Source: Nitratidesulfovibrio sp.
GTDB lineage: Bacteria; Desulfobacterota; Desulfovibrionia; Desulfovibrionales; Desulfovibrionaceae
Length of the DNA stretch: 64,000 nt
Reading direction: 5' to 3'
Assembly (NCBI RefSeq): GCF_040373385.1
Contig: NZ_JBDXXH010000001.1
Location: 184,575-248,574, forward strand
Position numbers and translations under genes: made by a program. Positions 17,352 through 24,965 of the stretch are shown here, piece after piece (position 1 is the first letter of the stretch; each line of letters opens with the position of its first letter). The notes below the pieces were generated by a model that saw only the letters and a program-made list of their open reading frames with translations, was not told the DNA's origin and made no database searches.

Positions 17352-17654
17352 CTACGGCTTGCACACCTTGCAGGGGCGAAAGCCTGCGTCAAGGGCTGCT
17401 TTGCGCGTGGTGAACACCGCCGTGCAGGCCTTGCACGCGTAGTAGGTGCAGCCCTGGCGGTGGAAGATGCGCGACTGCACGTTGCCGTGGTAGGCGGCAT
17501 TCTGTGCGGCCTGTGTGGGCTGTGCGGAAAGGACGGCTACCGTCAGGACCAGCGTCGGGGGCAGCGCCAGCAGCAGGGTCAGCAGGACCGCCGCTGCGGC
17601 GCGCACCGCGAACGGACACGGGCCGGAACGGATGCGTGATGGTGTGCGATGCAT
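17352..17654 (-). CDS. Exported Ada-type zinc-binding protein
   Basis: 100 residues: an N-terminal signal sequence (hydrophobic stretch about residues 16-42, Ala-rich cleavage region), then a mature part of about 55 residues made of one Ada metal-binding-like module. It has HGNVQSRIFHRQGC, YYACKAC and FRPCKVCKP, giving four Cys that can bind Zn. Such modules occur in Ada and at the ends of secreted nucleases and are proposed to bind nucleic acid or serve as structural Zn sites. The ATG at 17654 has GGAGG 5 bp upstream. It converges with the ferrosome-like operon. Confidence 0.75.
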   Translation of the reverse strand: MHRTPSRIRSGPCPFAVRAAAAVLLTLLLALPPTLVLTVAVLSAQPTQAAQNAAYHGNVQSRIFHRQGCTYYACKACTAVFTTRKAALDAGFRPCKVCKP

Positions 17655-17729
17655 GCGGGCCTCCTTTGGTGTGGCCCTACCGCGAAGCGGGCGTGCGTGC
17701 AACGGATTGAGAATGCGTGCATGCGAGAA

Positions 17730-17752
17730 GGGGCGTCCCCATGGGGCGCCCC
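17730..17752. terminator. Hairpin terminator, better on the + strand
   Basis: GGGGCGTCCCC and GGGGCGCCCC pair around a short loop and are followed by TTTTGCG on the + strand. On the - strand, where it would serve the ApgM-like gene, the trailing sequence is CTTCTC and weaker. Confidence 0.6.
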
Positions 17753-17856
17753 TTTTGCGTGTACTGCGGGGAAGGGCAGCGCAGAGGGAGTGCGCAGCGG
17801 GTGGCAGGGTGACGGTCTGTTTTGCCCTGTCTGCCCCGTCAGACCTTGCCGTCCTG

Positions 17857-19143
17857 TCAGCCTTGCCGTGCGGTCAGGTCGGCTTCACCGTCAGACGGGT
17901 TGGCGGTGCCCCGCAGCACCATGTCCAACAGGGCGGGGCCGGAGGGAATGCGCAGGCCGGTGGCCGCGCAGGCGGCTTCGTCGAAGCGGGCGGCGGGATG
18001 CGGCAGCGCGCCCGGTCCGTGTAGCAGGAAGGGCACGGCGTCCGGGTGGTGGCGCCCATCGCCGCAGTGGGTGACATGGTCGCAGGTGACGCAGAGCAGG
18101 GCGTCCGGTCGGGCCGCGCGAAGCGGGGCGATGAGTTCCGCGTCGATGCGGGTCAGCAGGGATGACTTGGCGTGGGCGTCGCGGGCGTGGGCGCACATGT
18201 CCGGGCCTTCCACATGGATGAAGACCACGGCGTGGTCCGCCAGCAAGGCGAGCGCGGCTGCGGCCTTGGCGGCAAGGTCGGTGTCCGCGCCGCCGGTGGC
18301 GCCGGGGATTTCGGGCGCGGTCAGCCCGGCAGCCAGGGCCAGCCCGCGTGCCAGCGGCACTGCCGCCACCATGGCGGCGGTGAGGGGCGCGTCGGGGGGC
18401 GGCGAAGAGGCGGCGTACCGGGTGGAAAACGGCGGCAGGTCGGGGCGGTGACCGCACCCCCACGGCCACAGGGCCAGTCCGTGGGGTGCGTCCGGTATCG
18501 TGAGCCCGGCAAGGTGCGCGTTGGCCGCCGTGATGCGCGCGTGCAGGGCCGGGTGGTGGCGGGCAAGATCATGCAGGGCGTTGGCGGGGGATTGTCCGAT
18601 GACATCCTGCGGTCCGGCGGGCGTGAAAGAGGCGGGCGCAAAAGACACGGGCGTGGCGGGAGAAGACGGGGAGGCGGCGTGTCCGTCATCCCGTTCCACC
18701 ACCGTGAAGCGAAAGCCGCCGCCATGGGCCGTGGCATGGGCCGGGGCCGGGAAGACAGCGCGCACGATGCGGGCAATGGTTTGTTCCGTGGCGGGGAGCA
18801 GGGTGGCGGCTGGGTCGGCCATGCGGCCATGGGCGTCCAGCGCCACCACGTTGCAGCGCCATGCCGTGTCGCGGGGGCCAAGGGGCAGCCCGGCGGCCAG
18901 GGCTTCCAGGGGGCCGCGCGCGACGGGGTGGCGCAGCGGGTCGTAGCCGAGCAGGGCGGGGATGCCTGCGTCGGACCCGGCTTCCGCGCCGTAAGGGATG
19001 ACCTGGCAGCGACCGGCGGTGCCGGTGGCGGCAAGACGGTCGAGGGTGGGCGTGTTCGCGGCGGCCAGCGGGGTTGGCTGGCCGTCACGGGCGGGCAGGT
19101 CGGCCATGCCGTCGAGGATGCAGATGATGCGGGGCGTGTGCAT
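17857..19143 (-). CDS. ApgM-family alkaline-phosphatase-fold protein; candidate homoserine kinase
   Basis: 428 residues of the archaeal-type cofactor-independent phosphoglycerate mutase family. The N-terminal CILDGMADLP, with AANTPTLDRLA after it, is the family start. Metal-site motifs include HVEGPDMCAHA near residue 295 and CDHVTHCGDGRHH near residue 350. It is the third gene of a leftward operon after an aminotransferase and hom, under a Thr-rich leader peptide. No thrB is in the window. Members of this family next to hom have been proposed, and in some bacteria I believe shown, to be homoserine kinases. Function as glycolytic mutase cannot be excluded. Residues 150-195 are a variable Ala/Pro/Ser stretch. 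No Shine-Dalgarno is seen. Confidence 0.8.
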   Translation of the reverse strand: MHTPRIICILDGMADLPARDGQPTPLAAANTPTLDRLAATGTAGRCQVIPYGAEAGSDAGIPALLGYDPLRHPVARGPLEALAAGLPLGPRDTAWRCNVVALDAHGRMADPAATLLPATEQTIARIVRAVFPAPAHATAHGGGFRFTVVERDDGHAASPSSPATPVSFAPASFTPAGPQDVIGQSPANALHDLARHHPALHARITAANAHLAGLTIPDAPHGLALWPWGCGHRPDLPPFSTRYAASSPPPDAPLTAAMVAAVPLARGLALAAGLTAPEIPGATGGADTDLAAKAAAALALLADHAVVFIHVEGPDMCAHARDAHAKSSLLTRIDAELIAPLRAARPDALLCVTCDHVTHCGDGRHHPDAVPFLLHGPGALPHPAARFDEAACAATGLRIPSGPALLDMVLRGTANPSDGEADLTARQG

Positions 19144-19377
19144 GGCGGAACTGGTGGTGGCGTTTGAGTTAGCGCAGACACGTTGCGGTCGCCATCCGTA
19201 AGACTCGCGCGTTGCGCTCGCCTAACGGCTGCCGATCTGCGCGGAAAAATACCGCGTCGCCTTGCCCGGCGAAAAAACGCGTAATTTCCGGCACCGTGTC
19301 CGCACCAGCCATCCGCACCGAAAGACCGGCGCGGAGTATAGGGAAGCAAGGCATCCTCTGAAAACAGGTGGAACAGG
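19144..19377. other. Intergenic region with a second hairpin family member
   Basis: Positions 19165-19240 contain the CCGTAAG...CTAACGG hairpin also found inside the mltA element, flanked by GCGCAGA/TCTGCGC arms. A further stem (about 19241-19290) joins CGCGGTATTTTTCC with GGAAATTACGCG on the - strand around GGGCAAGGCGA. It is probably a diverged relative of the stop-codon-anchored elements, placed here just upstream of the ApgM-like gene. No open frame is supported. Confidence 0.5.
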
Positions 19378-19379
19378 CT

Positions 19380-19519
19380 GGCGTTGTAAACGGTCAGAAC
19401 GTGGGTAAGGGCAAGGAAAACGGCCCTTTTGACGAAGGGAGTGTACTCTTGTTGTACTCGACCGTAGTCAAAAGGGCCGTTTGACGATGCAATTGCCCGC
19501 GTTCTGGCCGTTTACTGCA
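19380..19519. repeat. Stop-codon-anchored hairpin element, copy 2 (after hom)
   Basis: Reading leftward from the hom stop: arm GTAAACGGCCAGAACGCGGG, CGTCAAAC, inner arm GGCCCTTTTGAC, GGTCGAGTAC, loop, GTACACTCCCTTCG, inner arm GTCAAAAGGGCC, GTTTTCCTTGCC, and closing arm CCCACGTTCTGACCGTTTAC. The outer arm overlaps the last codons of hom. Inner and outer stems differ in sequence from the other copies while the short motifs match. Confidence 0.85.
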
Positions 19520-20840
19520 ACACCCGGTAGCAGACGGGGGGCGCCAGCAGCAACCCGGCCGCCTGCACCTGGGCAATGGCGCCCTGAATGGCGCTGGCCT
19601 TGGCGGCGTGGGTCATGAACACCAGGGGCACGCCCTGGGGGTGCTGTCCCTTCTGGATGGCCTGGGCGATGCTGATGGAGTGGTCGGCCATGGCCCCGGC
19701 CAGGTCGCGCAGCACGCCGGGGTTGTCCGGCACCATGGCGCGTACGTAGTAGCTGCTTTCGGCATCTGCCGGGGGCAGGATGTTCGCACGGGGGGGCACC
19801 TGGCGCTGAAAGCCGGTGTTGTGCGGGGCTGCGCCGCGCGCCACGGTCATCAGGTCGGCCAGCACGGCGCTGGCGGTGGGCAGGCTGCCCGCGCCAAGCC
19901 CGTGCAGGAACACGGGGCCCACGGCGTTGCCTTCCAGGCGGATGGCGTTGTACGCGCCGCCCACCCGGGCGATGAGGAAGGTGTGCTTGACCAGGGTGGG
20001 GAACACCCCGGCCTCCAGCCTGCCGTCCACCTCGCGCACCTGGGCCAGCAGCTTGATGCGAAAGCCCAGCTCGCGCGCGAACTCGATGTCCATGCGGTCG
20101 ATGCCCGCAATGCCCTGCACGGGCAGTTCGGCGTAGGGGTAATCCATGCCGTAGGCCAGGCGGATCAGCAGCACCAGCTTGTGGGCGGTGTCGTGCCCTT
20201 CGATGTCCAGCGTGGGGTCCGCCTCGGCGTAGCCCAGTTCCTGCGCCTGCCCGAGGGCGGTGGCGAAGTCCAGGCCGTTGCTGGTCATCTCGGACAGGAT
20301 GTAGTTGGCCGTGCCGTTCAGGATGCCGACCAGCGAGCCGATGCGGTTGCCCGCGAGGCTCTCCTTCAGCGTCTGGACGATGGGGATGCCCCCGGCCACG
20401 CTGGCCTCGTGGTGCAGGCCCACGTTTTTCTGCTCGGCCAGACGGTACAGGTCGTAGCCGTTTTCGGCCAGCAGGGCCTTGTTGGCGGTGACCACGTGCT
20501 TGCCCGCTTCCAGCGCGCGCTGGATGATGGCGTGGGGCGCGGCAATGCCGCCCATCAGCTCCACCAGCACGTCGATTTCCGGATCGTCGGTGAGCACTGT
20601 CGGGTCGGCGGTCAGGGTGGCGCCGTCGGGCACGGGCCAGGCGCGCGGCTTGGCGAGATCGCGCACCAGAATGGTCTTGATGACCATTTCGCGTCCGGTG
20701 CGTTCGGTGATCCACTGGCGGTTCTCGTCCAGCACGCGGGCAAGGCCGCTGCCCACGGTGCCGAACCCGGCCATGCCAATGACTAACGGACGCGGGGGCA
20801 TGGGGCGCTTGCCGCCCGGCTTGTCGCTTTCGCTACCCAC
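19512..20840 (-). CDS. hom: Homoserine dehydrogenase with ACT domain
   Basis: 442 residues. It reduces aspartate semialdehyde to homoserine, the branch to threonine and methionine. The NAD(P)-binding [12 protein letters not shown] is near residue 20, [12 protein letters not shown] near 115, and [14 protein letters not shown] plus the substrate-site region [16 protein letters not shown] near 180-225. An ACT domain (about 360-440, [21 protein letters not shown]) implies feedback control, normally by threonine. The start is a GTG with GGGAGG just upstream; it overlaps the aminotransferase stop by 8 bp, indicating coupling. A hairpin element starts at its stop codon. Confidence 0.96.
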   Translation of the reverse strand: MGSESDKPGGKRPMPPRPLVIGMAGFGTVGSGLARVLDENRQWITERTGREMVIKTILVRDLAKPRAWPVPDGATLTADPTVLTDDPEIDVLVELMGGIAAPHAIIQRALEAGKHVVTANKALLAENGYDLYRLAEQKNVGLHHEASVAGGIPIVQTLKESLAGNRIGSLVGILNGTANYILSEMTSNGLDFATALGQAQELGYAEADPTLDIEGHDTAHKLVLLIRLAYGMDYPYAELPVQGIAGIDRMDIEFARELGFRIKLLAQVREVDGRLEAGVFPTLVKHTFLIARVGGAYNAIRLEGNAVGPVFLHGLGAGSLPTASAVLADLMTVARGAAPHNTGFQRQVPPRANILPPADAESSYYVRAMVPDNPGVLRDLAGAMADHSISIAQAIQKGQHPQGVPLVFMTHAAKASAIQGAIAQVQAAGLLLAPPVCYRVLQ

Positions 20841-22017
20841 ACGACCTCCCGGAGAGCGCCTTCTTGATGCCCTTCATGGCCTGCTTGGTACGGTGTTCGT
20901 TCTCGATGAGGGCGAAGCGGACGTGGTCGTCGCCGTGCGCGCCAAAGCCCAGCCCCGGAGAAACGGCCACGTGGGCTTCCTTGAGCAGCAGCTTGGAGAA
21001 TTCCACGGAACCCATGGCGCGGAATTCTTCGGGAATCTGGGCCCACACGAACATGGTGCCCTTGGGCGGCGGCACCACCCAGCCTGCGCGGCCAAGGCCT
21101 TCGATGAGCACGTCGCGGCGCTTGCGGTAGGTGTCCACGATTTCGGTCACGCATTCCTGCGGGCCGTTCAGGGCCACGGTGGCCGCAATCTGGATGGGCT
21201 GGAAGTGGCCGTAGTCGAGGTAGCTCTTGATGCGGGTAAGTGCGTAGACCAGGTCGCGGTTGCCCACGCAGAAGCCCATGCGCCACCCGGCCATGGAGTA
21301 GCTTTTGGACATGGAGAAGAATTCCACGCCCACGTCCTTTGCGCCTTCGGCCTGCATGAAGCTGGGCGGCATGTGCCCGTCGAAGGCAAGGTCCGCGTAG
21401 GCGAAGTCGTGGATGACGTAGATCTTGTGTTCCTTGGCGAAGTCCACGACCTTCTGGAAGAATTCCGGCGCGGCTATCTCGCAGGTGGGGTTGTGCGGGT
21501 AGCTGATGAACAGCAGCTTGGGCTGCGGCCAGGTCTGGCGGGTGGCCACCAGCAGGTCTTCGAAGAAGTCGCGCCCGCGCCCGATGGGAATGCGCCGCAC
21601 GTCGGCCCCGGCAATGATGGGGGCATAGGTGTGGATGGGGTAGGTGGGGTCCGGCGCGAACACCACGTCGCCGGGCGACAGCATGGCCAGCGACAGGTGC
21701 GAAAGCCCTTCCTTGGCGCCCATGGTGGCCACGGCTTCGGTGTCCGGGTCAAGGTACACGCCGAAGCGGCGCATGTACCAGTCGCAGATGGCCTTGCGCA
21801 GGTTGGGGATGCCGCGCGACACCGAGTAGCGGTGGTTCACGCCCTTGCCCGATGCTTCCACCAGCTTGTCCACGATGTGCTGGGGCGTGGGGATGTCGGG
21901 GTTGCCCATGCCAAGGTCGACGATGTCCACGTTCTGGCGACGCAGCTGCATCTTCAGTTCGTTCACCGTCGCGAAGACATAGGGAGGCAGACGGTGCATG
22001 CGCGGAAACTGATTCAT
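20833..22017 (-). CDS. Class I/II aminotransferase (aspartate/alanine type)
   Basis: 394 residues, PLP-dependent fold type I. Motifs include [13 protein letters not shown] at the N-terminus, YPHNPT near residue 190, [11 protein letters not shown], and the PLP lysine in [17 protein letters not shown] near residue 240. It is closest in feel to the LL-diaminopimelate / alanine / aspartate aminotransferase group. As first gene of the operon with hom it most likely makes aspartate or a related amino donor for the aspartate family. GGAGAA precedes the ATG by 7 bp. Expression should depend on readthrough of the attenuator 26 bp upstream. Confidence 0.92.
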   Translation of the reverse strand: MNQFPRMHRLPPYVFATVNELKMQLRRQNVDIVDLGMGNPDIPTPQHIVDKLVEASGKGVNHRYSVSRGIPNLRKAICDWYMRRFGVYLDPDTEAVATMGAKEGLSHLSLAMLSPGDVVFAPDPTYPIHTYAPIIAGADVRRIPIGRGRDFFEDLLVATRQTWPQPKLLFISYPHNPTCEIAAPEFFQKVVDFAKEHKIYVIHDFAYADLAFDGHMPPSFMQAEGAKDVGVEFFSMSKSYSMAGWRMGFCVGNRDLVYALTRIKSYLDYGHFQPIQIAATVALNGPQECVTEIVDTYRKRRDVLIEGLGRAGWVVPPPKGTMFVWAQIPEEFRAMGSVEFSKLLLKEAHVAVSPGLGFGAHGDDHVRFALIENEHRTKQAMKGIKKALSGRSCG

Positions 22018-22046
22018 GGCGAAGTTCTCCGTGGTTGAAACGAAAA

Positions 22047-22065
22047 GAGGCGGCAGCGCCGCCTC
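22047..22065 (-). terminator. Attenuator terminator ahead of the aminotransferase-hom operon
   Basis: On the - strand GAGGCGGC-GCT-GCCGCCTC is followed by TTTTCGTTT. It sits 23 bp after the leader peptide stop and ends 26 bp before the aminotransferase start. The 5' arm can pair instead with GCC-rich segments of the leader coding region, providing an alternative fold when ribosomes stall. Confidence 0.8.
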
Positions 22066-22087
22066 GAACCAACGGCGCAAGCCTGCG

Positions 22088-22174
22088 TCACCGAGCGGCG
22101 GTTGCCGCGGTGGCGGCCGCGGCGGTAGCGGCGGCGGTGGTGGCGATGGTAGCGGTCCGGTCGAGGTGGGACAT
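22088..22174 (-). CDS. Threonine/alanine-rich leader peptide
   Basis: A 28-codon frame beginning Met-Ser-His-Leu-Asp-Arg and then made almost only of Thr (7), Ala (13) and one Ile, ending Arg-stop. It lies immediately upstream of an intrinsic terminator and of the operon containing homoserine dehydrogenase. This is the layout of amino-acid attenuation, as in the E. coli thr leader, which is rich in Thr and Ile. The ribosome binding site is weak (AAGAG 8-12 bp upstream). The frame is distinct from two longer but non-gene frames across the same bases. Confidence 0.65.
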   Translation of the reverse strand: MSHLDRTATIATTAAATAAAATAATAAR

Positions 22175-22474
22175 GCCGATGACTCTTGTGGTGGAGAATG
22201 GCCGTGTATACATTGCGCGTGCGCCGCGTGCCGGTGCGCCGGACGTGTGGTGGACGCCGTGCGCGGAAAGGACAGCCCGTACGAATGATCCGGGCGAATG
22301 ATCCGGACAAACGGTCCGGACAAGGCATTCTGACAGGCGGCGAGGCTACCGTGGGTTGCGGTGTCGGTGGTTTGTACTGCAAAAAAGAAATGCCGGTCAA
22401 TACGCCTAGCTGTGATGAATACGGCTAGTCTGCGATGAATGTGGACTGGTTGGCCGAACGGTGCCGGGGGATGC
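22175..22474. other. Divergent promoter region, leader peptide / aroK
   Basis: On the - strand a TATACA at about 22206-22211 is a possible -10 for the leader transcript; no good -35 pairs with it. Two direct copies of GAATGATCCGG and a related GGTCCGGACAA (22282-22325) look like operator half-sites. No other gene is apparent. Confidence 0.4.
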
Positions 22475-23008
22475 ATGAACGACGATACGCGGCATACGCG
22501 GCGGGTGTACCTGGTGGGGCCGCGCGCCAGCGGCAAGACCACGGTGGGCAAGGCCCTGGCCGCTCGCGCCGGATGGAATTTCGAGGATACCGACGCCACG
22601 GTCACCGCCACGGCGGGCATGACCGTGGAGCAGATCGTGGAGCGCGAAGGCTGGGATGGCTTTCGTCGGCGCGAAACCGAGGCCCTGCGCGCCACCCTTG
22701 GCCGTGACGGGTTGGTGGTGGCCACCGGCGGCGGCATGGTGCTGGCGGAAGAAAACCGGCGCCTGCTGCGCGAAGGGGGCCTTGTGGCCTACCTGTGCGG
22801 CAGCGTGGACCTGCTGGCCGGACGCCTTGCGCGCGACCCGCTGGCCGCGCAGCGCCCCTCGCTGACCGGGCGGCCCATCGCCGACGAGGTGGCTGAGGTG
22901 CTGGCTGTGCGCGAGCCCTTGTACCGCGAATGCGCCCGCGCGGTGCTGGATGCCGGGGGCGACCTGCGGTCGCTGGTGGAGCGGCTGGTCAGTCTGATGG
23001 AAGAATAA
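22475..23008 (+). CDS. aroK: Shikimate kinase
   Basis: 177 residues. It phosphorylates shikimate in the aromatic amino acid pathway. Walker [13 protein letters not shown] is at residues 13-24, the shikimate-binding Asp lies in EDTDATV near 38, FRRRE near residue 65 contacts shikimate, GGGMVL near residue 88 follows, and the lid has RPSLTGRP. The start ATG at 22475 follows GGGGGA; an upstream in-frame ATG would add 12 residues but lacks a better site. aroC lies 720 bp downstream with a stress protein gene between them. Confidence 0.94.
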   Translation: MNDDTRHTRRVYLVGPRASGKTTVGKALAARAGWNFEDTDATVTATAGMTVEQIVEREGWDGFRRRETEALRATLGRDGLVVATGGGMVLAEENRRLLREGGLVAYLCGSVDLLAGRLARDPLAAQRPSLTGRPIADEVAEVLAVREPLYRECARAVLDAGGDLRSLVERLVSLMEE

Positions 23009-23215
23009 TGCACGGCCATCTCTCCGGGCCGGGTGGGCACATGCCCGGTCTTCCGGGGCCTTGGGCGGTTCCGGATTGCCGCGCCCCTTGCCATGCCCGC
23101 CCCCACGGGGGCATACTGGCATTCCGTGCCGTGGCAGCGCGCGGCGGCCATGTCCCTTGCCCTGTTTTTGCCTTCGCCGTGTCCAGCCTTCGCAGCGTTC
23201 GTTCGTGAGGTCGCC

Positions 23216-23638
23216 ATGCAGATTCGCAAGATACTCGTCCCCGTGGATGGTTCCGACTACTCGCAGCGCGCGGCGGAATACGCCGCCGACTTCGCGAAGC
23301 TGGTAGGGGCAGAGGTGGTGCTGCTCATCTGCCGCATGTCCATCCCGCCCATTCTCGGGCAGGTGGCCTACGACCAGGCCCGCAATTCGCTGGTGGCCCA
23401 GGCCGAGGAAGTGCTGGAACCCTGCCGCCGCCTGCTGCGCGAGCGCAACGTGCCCTTTGCCGACCGGGTGCTGGAAGGCAAGGTGGAAGTGGCCATAGTG
23501 GACGCCGCCGACTACGAACGCTGCGACCTGATCATCATGGGTTCGCGCGGGCATTCGGAGTTGGAAGGGCTGCTGCTGGGCAGCGTCACCCACCGGGTGT
23601 TGCAGATGGCGTCGTGTCCGGTGATGGTCATCCGCTAG
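23216..23638 (+). CDS. Universal stress protein (UspA family)
   Basis: 140 residues, a single Usp domain. It starts IRKILVPVDGSDYS and has the ATP-binding type C-terminal motif G-S-R-G-H-(9 residues)-G-S-V-T, near residues 109-123, so it probably binds ATP rather than belonging to the non-binding group. The role is general stress survival in the cytoplasm. GTGAGG precedes the ATG. It lies between aroK and aroC, likely on the same transcript. Confidence 0.92.
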   Translation: MQIRKILVPVDGSDYSQRAAEYAADFAKLVGAEVVLLICRMSIPPILGQVAYDQARNSLVAQAEEVLEPCRRLLRERNVPFADRVLEGKVEVAIVDAADYERCDLIIMGSRGHSELEGLLLGSVTHRVLQMASCPVMVIR

Positions 23639-23730
23639 GGGCCGGTTCCGCAACCCTTGCGGTGTGTTGCGCCTGACAGCGCCGTTCTCGTCGGCATAGG
23701 TTTCATCTTTTCCGGTTCACAGGAGTACCC

Positions 23731-24792
23731 ATGAGCGGCAACACCTTCGGTCGCATCTTCCGGCTGACCACCTACGGCGAATCGCACGGCCCCGGCCTTG
23801 GCGGCGTGGTGGACGGCTGCCCCGCCGGGGTGCCGCTGGACGAATCGATCATCCAGCGCGAACTGGACCTGCGCCGCCCCGGCAACGCATCCGCCGGTCT
23901 TGCAGGCACCGCACGCAAGGAACCGGACACCGTGCGCCTGCTTTCCGGCGTGTTCGAGGGGGTCACCACCGGCACCCCCATCGGCTTCCACATCGCCAAC
24001 GAAGACCAGCGCTCGCGCGACTACGGCGACCTGGCCAAGCTGTACCGCCCCGGCCACGCGGACATCACCTACGACGCCAAGTACGGCCTGCGCGACTTTC
24101 GCGGCGGCGGCCGGGCATCGGGGCGCGAGACCGTCTCGCGCGTGGCGGGTGGCGCCGTGGCCCTTGCCCTGCTGGCCATGCACGACATTTCGGTGCGCGC
24201 CTACACCGTGGAGATCGGCGGCGTGCCCGCCGACGTCGTGGACCCGGCGGGCGCGCAGGAGCGGATGTTCTTTTCGCCCGACCCGGACGTGGTGCCCGCG
24301 TGGGAATCGCTGGTGCACGACGTGCGGGCCGAGGGCGACACCCTGGGCGGCATCGTGCAGGTGGAGGCCACCGGCGTGCCTGCGGGCCTCGGTGAGCCGG
24401 TGTTCGACAAGCTGGATGCCCTGCTGGCCCACGCCCTGATGTCCGTGGGCGCGGTAAAGGCCGTGGAGGTGGGCGCGGGGCTGGAAGCGGCGCGCCTGCG
24501 CGGCAGCGAGAACAACGACCCCATCATTCCCGGCGGCTTTCACACCAACCATGCGGGCGGCATTCTGGGCGGCATATCCAACGGGCAGCCCATCGTGCTG
24601 CGCGCGGCGGTAAAGCCCATCCCCTCCATCGCGCAGGAGCAGATCACCATCGACACCAACGGCAGGCCCGCGCCCATACAGGTGGCTGGCCGTCACGACA
24701 TCTGCGCCATCCCGCGCGTGGTGCCGGTGCTCAAGGCCATGGCGGCGCTGGTGTTGGCGGACAGTCTCCTTCTCCAGCGCCGCATGGGCTAG
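23731..24792 (+). CDS. aroC: Chorismate synthase
   Basis: 353 residues. It converts EPSP to chorismate using reduced FMN, the last shared aromatic step. Family motifs are [20 protein letters not shown] at the N-terminus, [14 protein letters not shown] plus [20 protein letters not shown] near residues 108-145, and [20 protein letters not shown] near 270. AGGAG lies 6 bp before the ATG. Its stop codon opens a hairpin element. Confidence 0.97.
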   Translation: MSGNTFGRIFRLTTYGESHGPGLGGVVDGCPAGVPLDESIIQRELDLRRPGNASAGLAGTARKEPDTVRLLSGVFEGVTTGTPIGFHIANEDQRSRDYGDLAKLYRPGHADITYDAKYGLRDFRGGGRASGRETVSRVAGGAVALALLAMHDISVRAYTVEIGGVPADVVDPAGAQERMFFSPDPDVVPAWESLVHDVRAEGDTLGGIVQVEATGVPAGLGEPVFDKLDALLAHALMSVGAVKAVEVGAGLEAARLRGSENNDPIIPGGFHTNHAGGILGGISNGQPIVLRAAVKPIPSIAQEQITIDTNGRPAPIQVAGRHDICAIPRVVPVLKAMAALVLADSLLLQRRMG

Positions 24793-24922
24793 GCAAATCG
24801 CGCCAGTTTGCCTTCGGGCCACGTCAAACATCGTTTTTTGCTCCGGTCGTGTATGGAAGAATACACTCCCTTCGCAAAAAACTCGTTTTCCTTGCCGGAA
24901 GGCAAACTGACGCGATTTGCGA
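24790..24922. repeat. Stop-codon-anchored hairpin element, copy 3 (after aroC)
   Basis: Outer arms 24792-24817 and 24895-24920 pair over 25 bp with one bulge and one C-A mismatch that would be G-U on the other strand. Inner features are CGTCAAAC, inner arm CGTTTTTTGC, GGTCGTGTAT, loop, ATACACTCCC, inner arm GCAAAAAAC, and GTTTTCCTTGCC. Confidence 0.85.
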
Positions 24923-24965
24923 GCGCTAGCGCGGCCCATGTGGCAATGCCGGGCCGAGTCTGATT

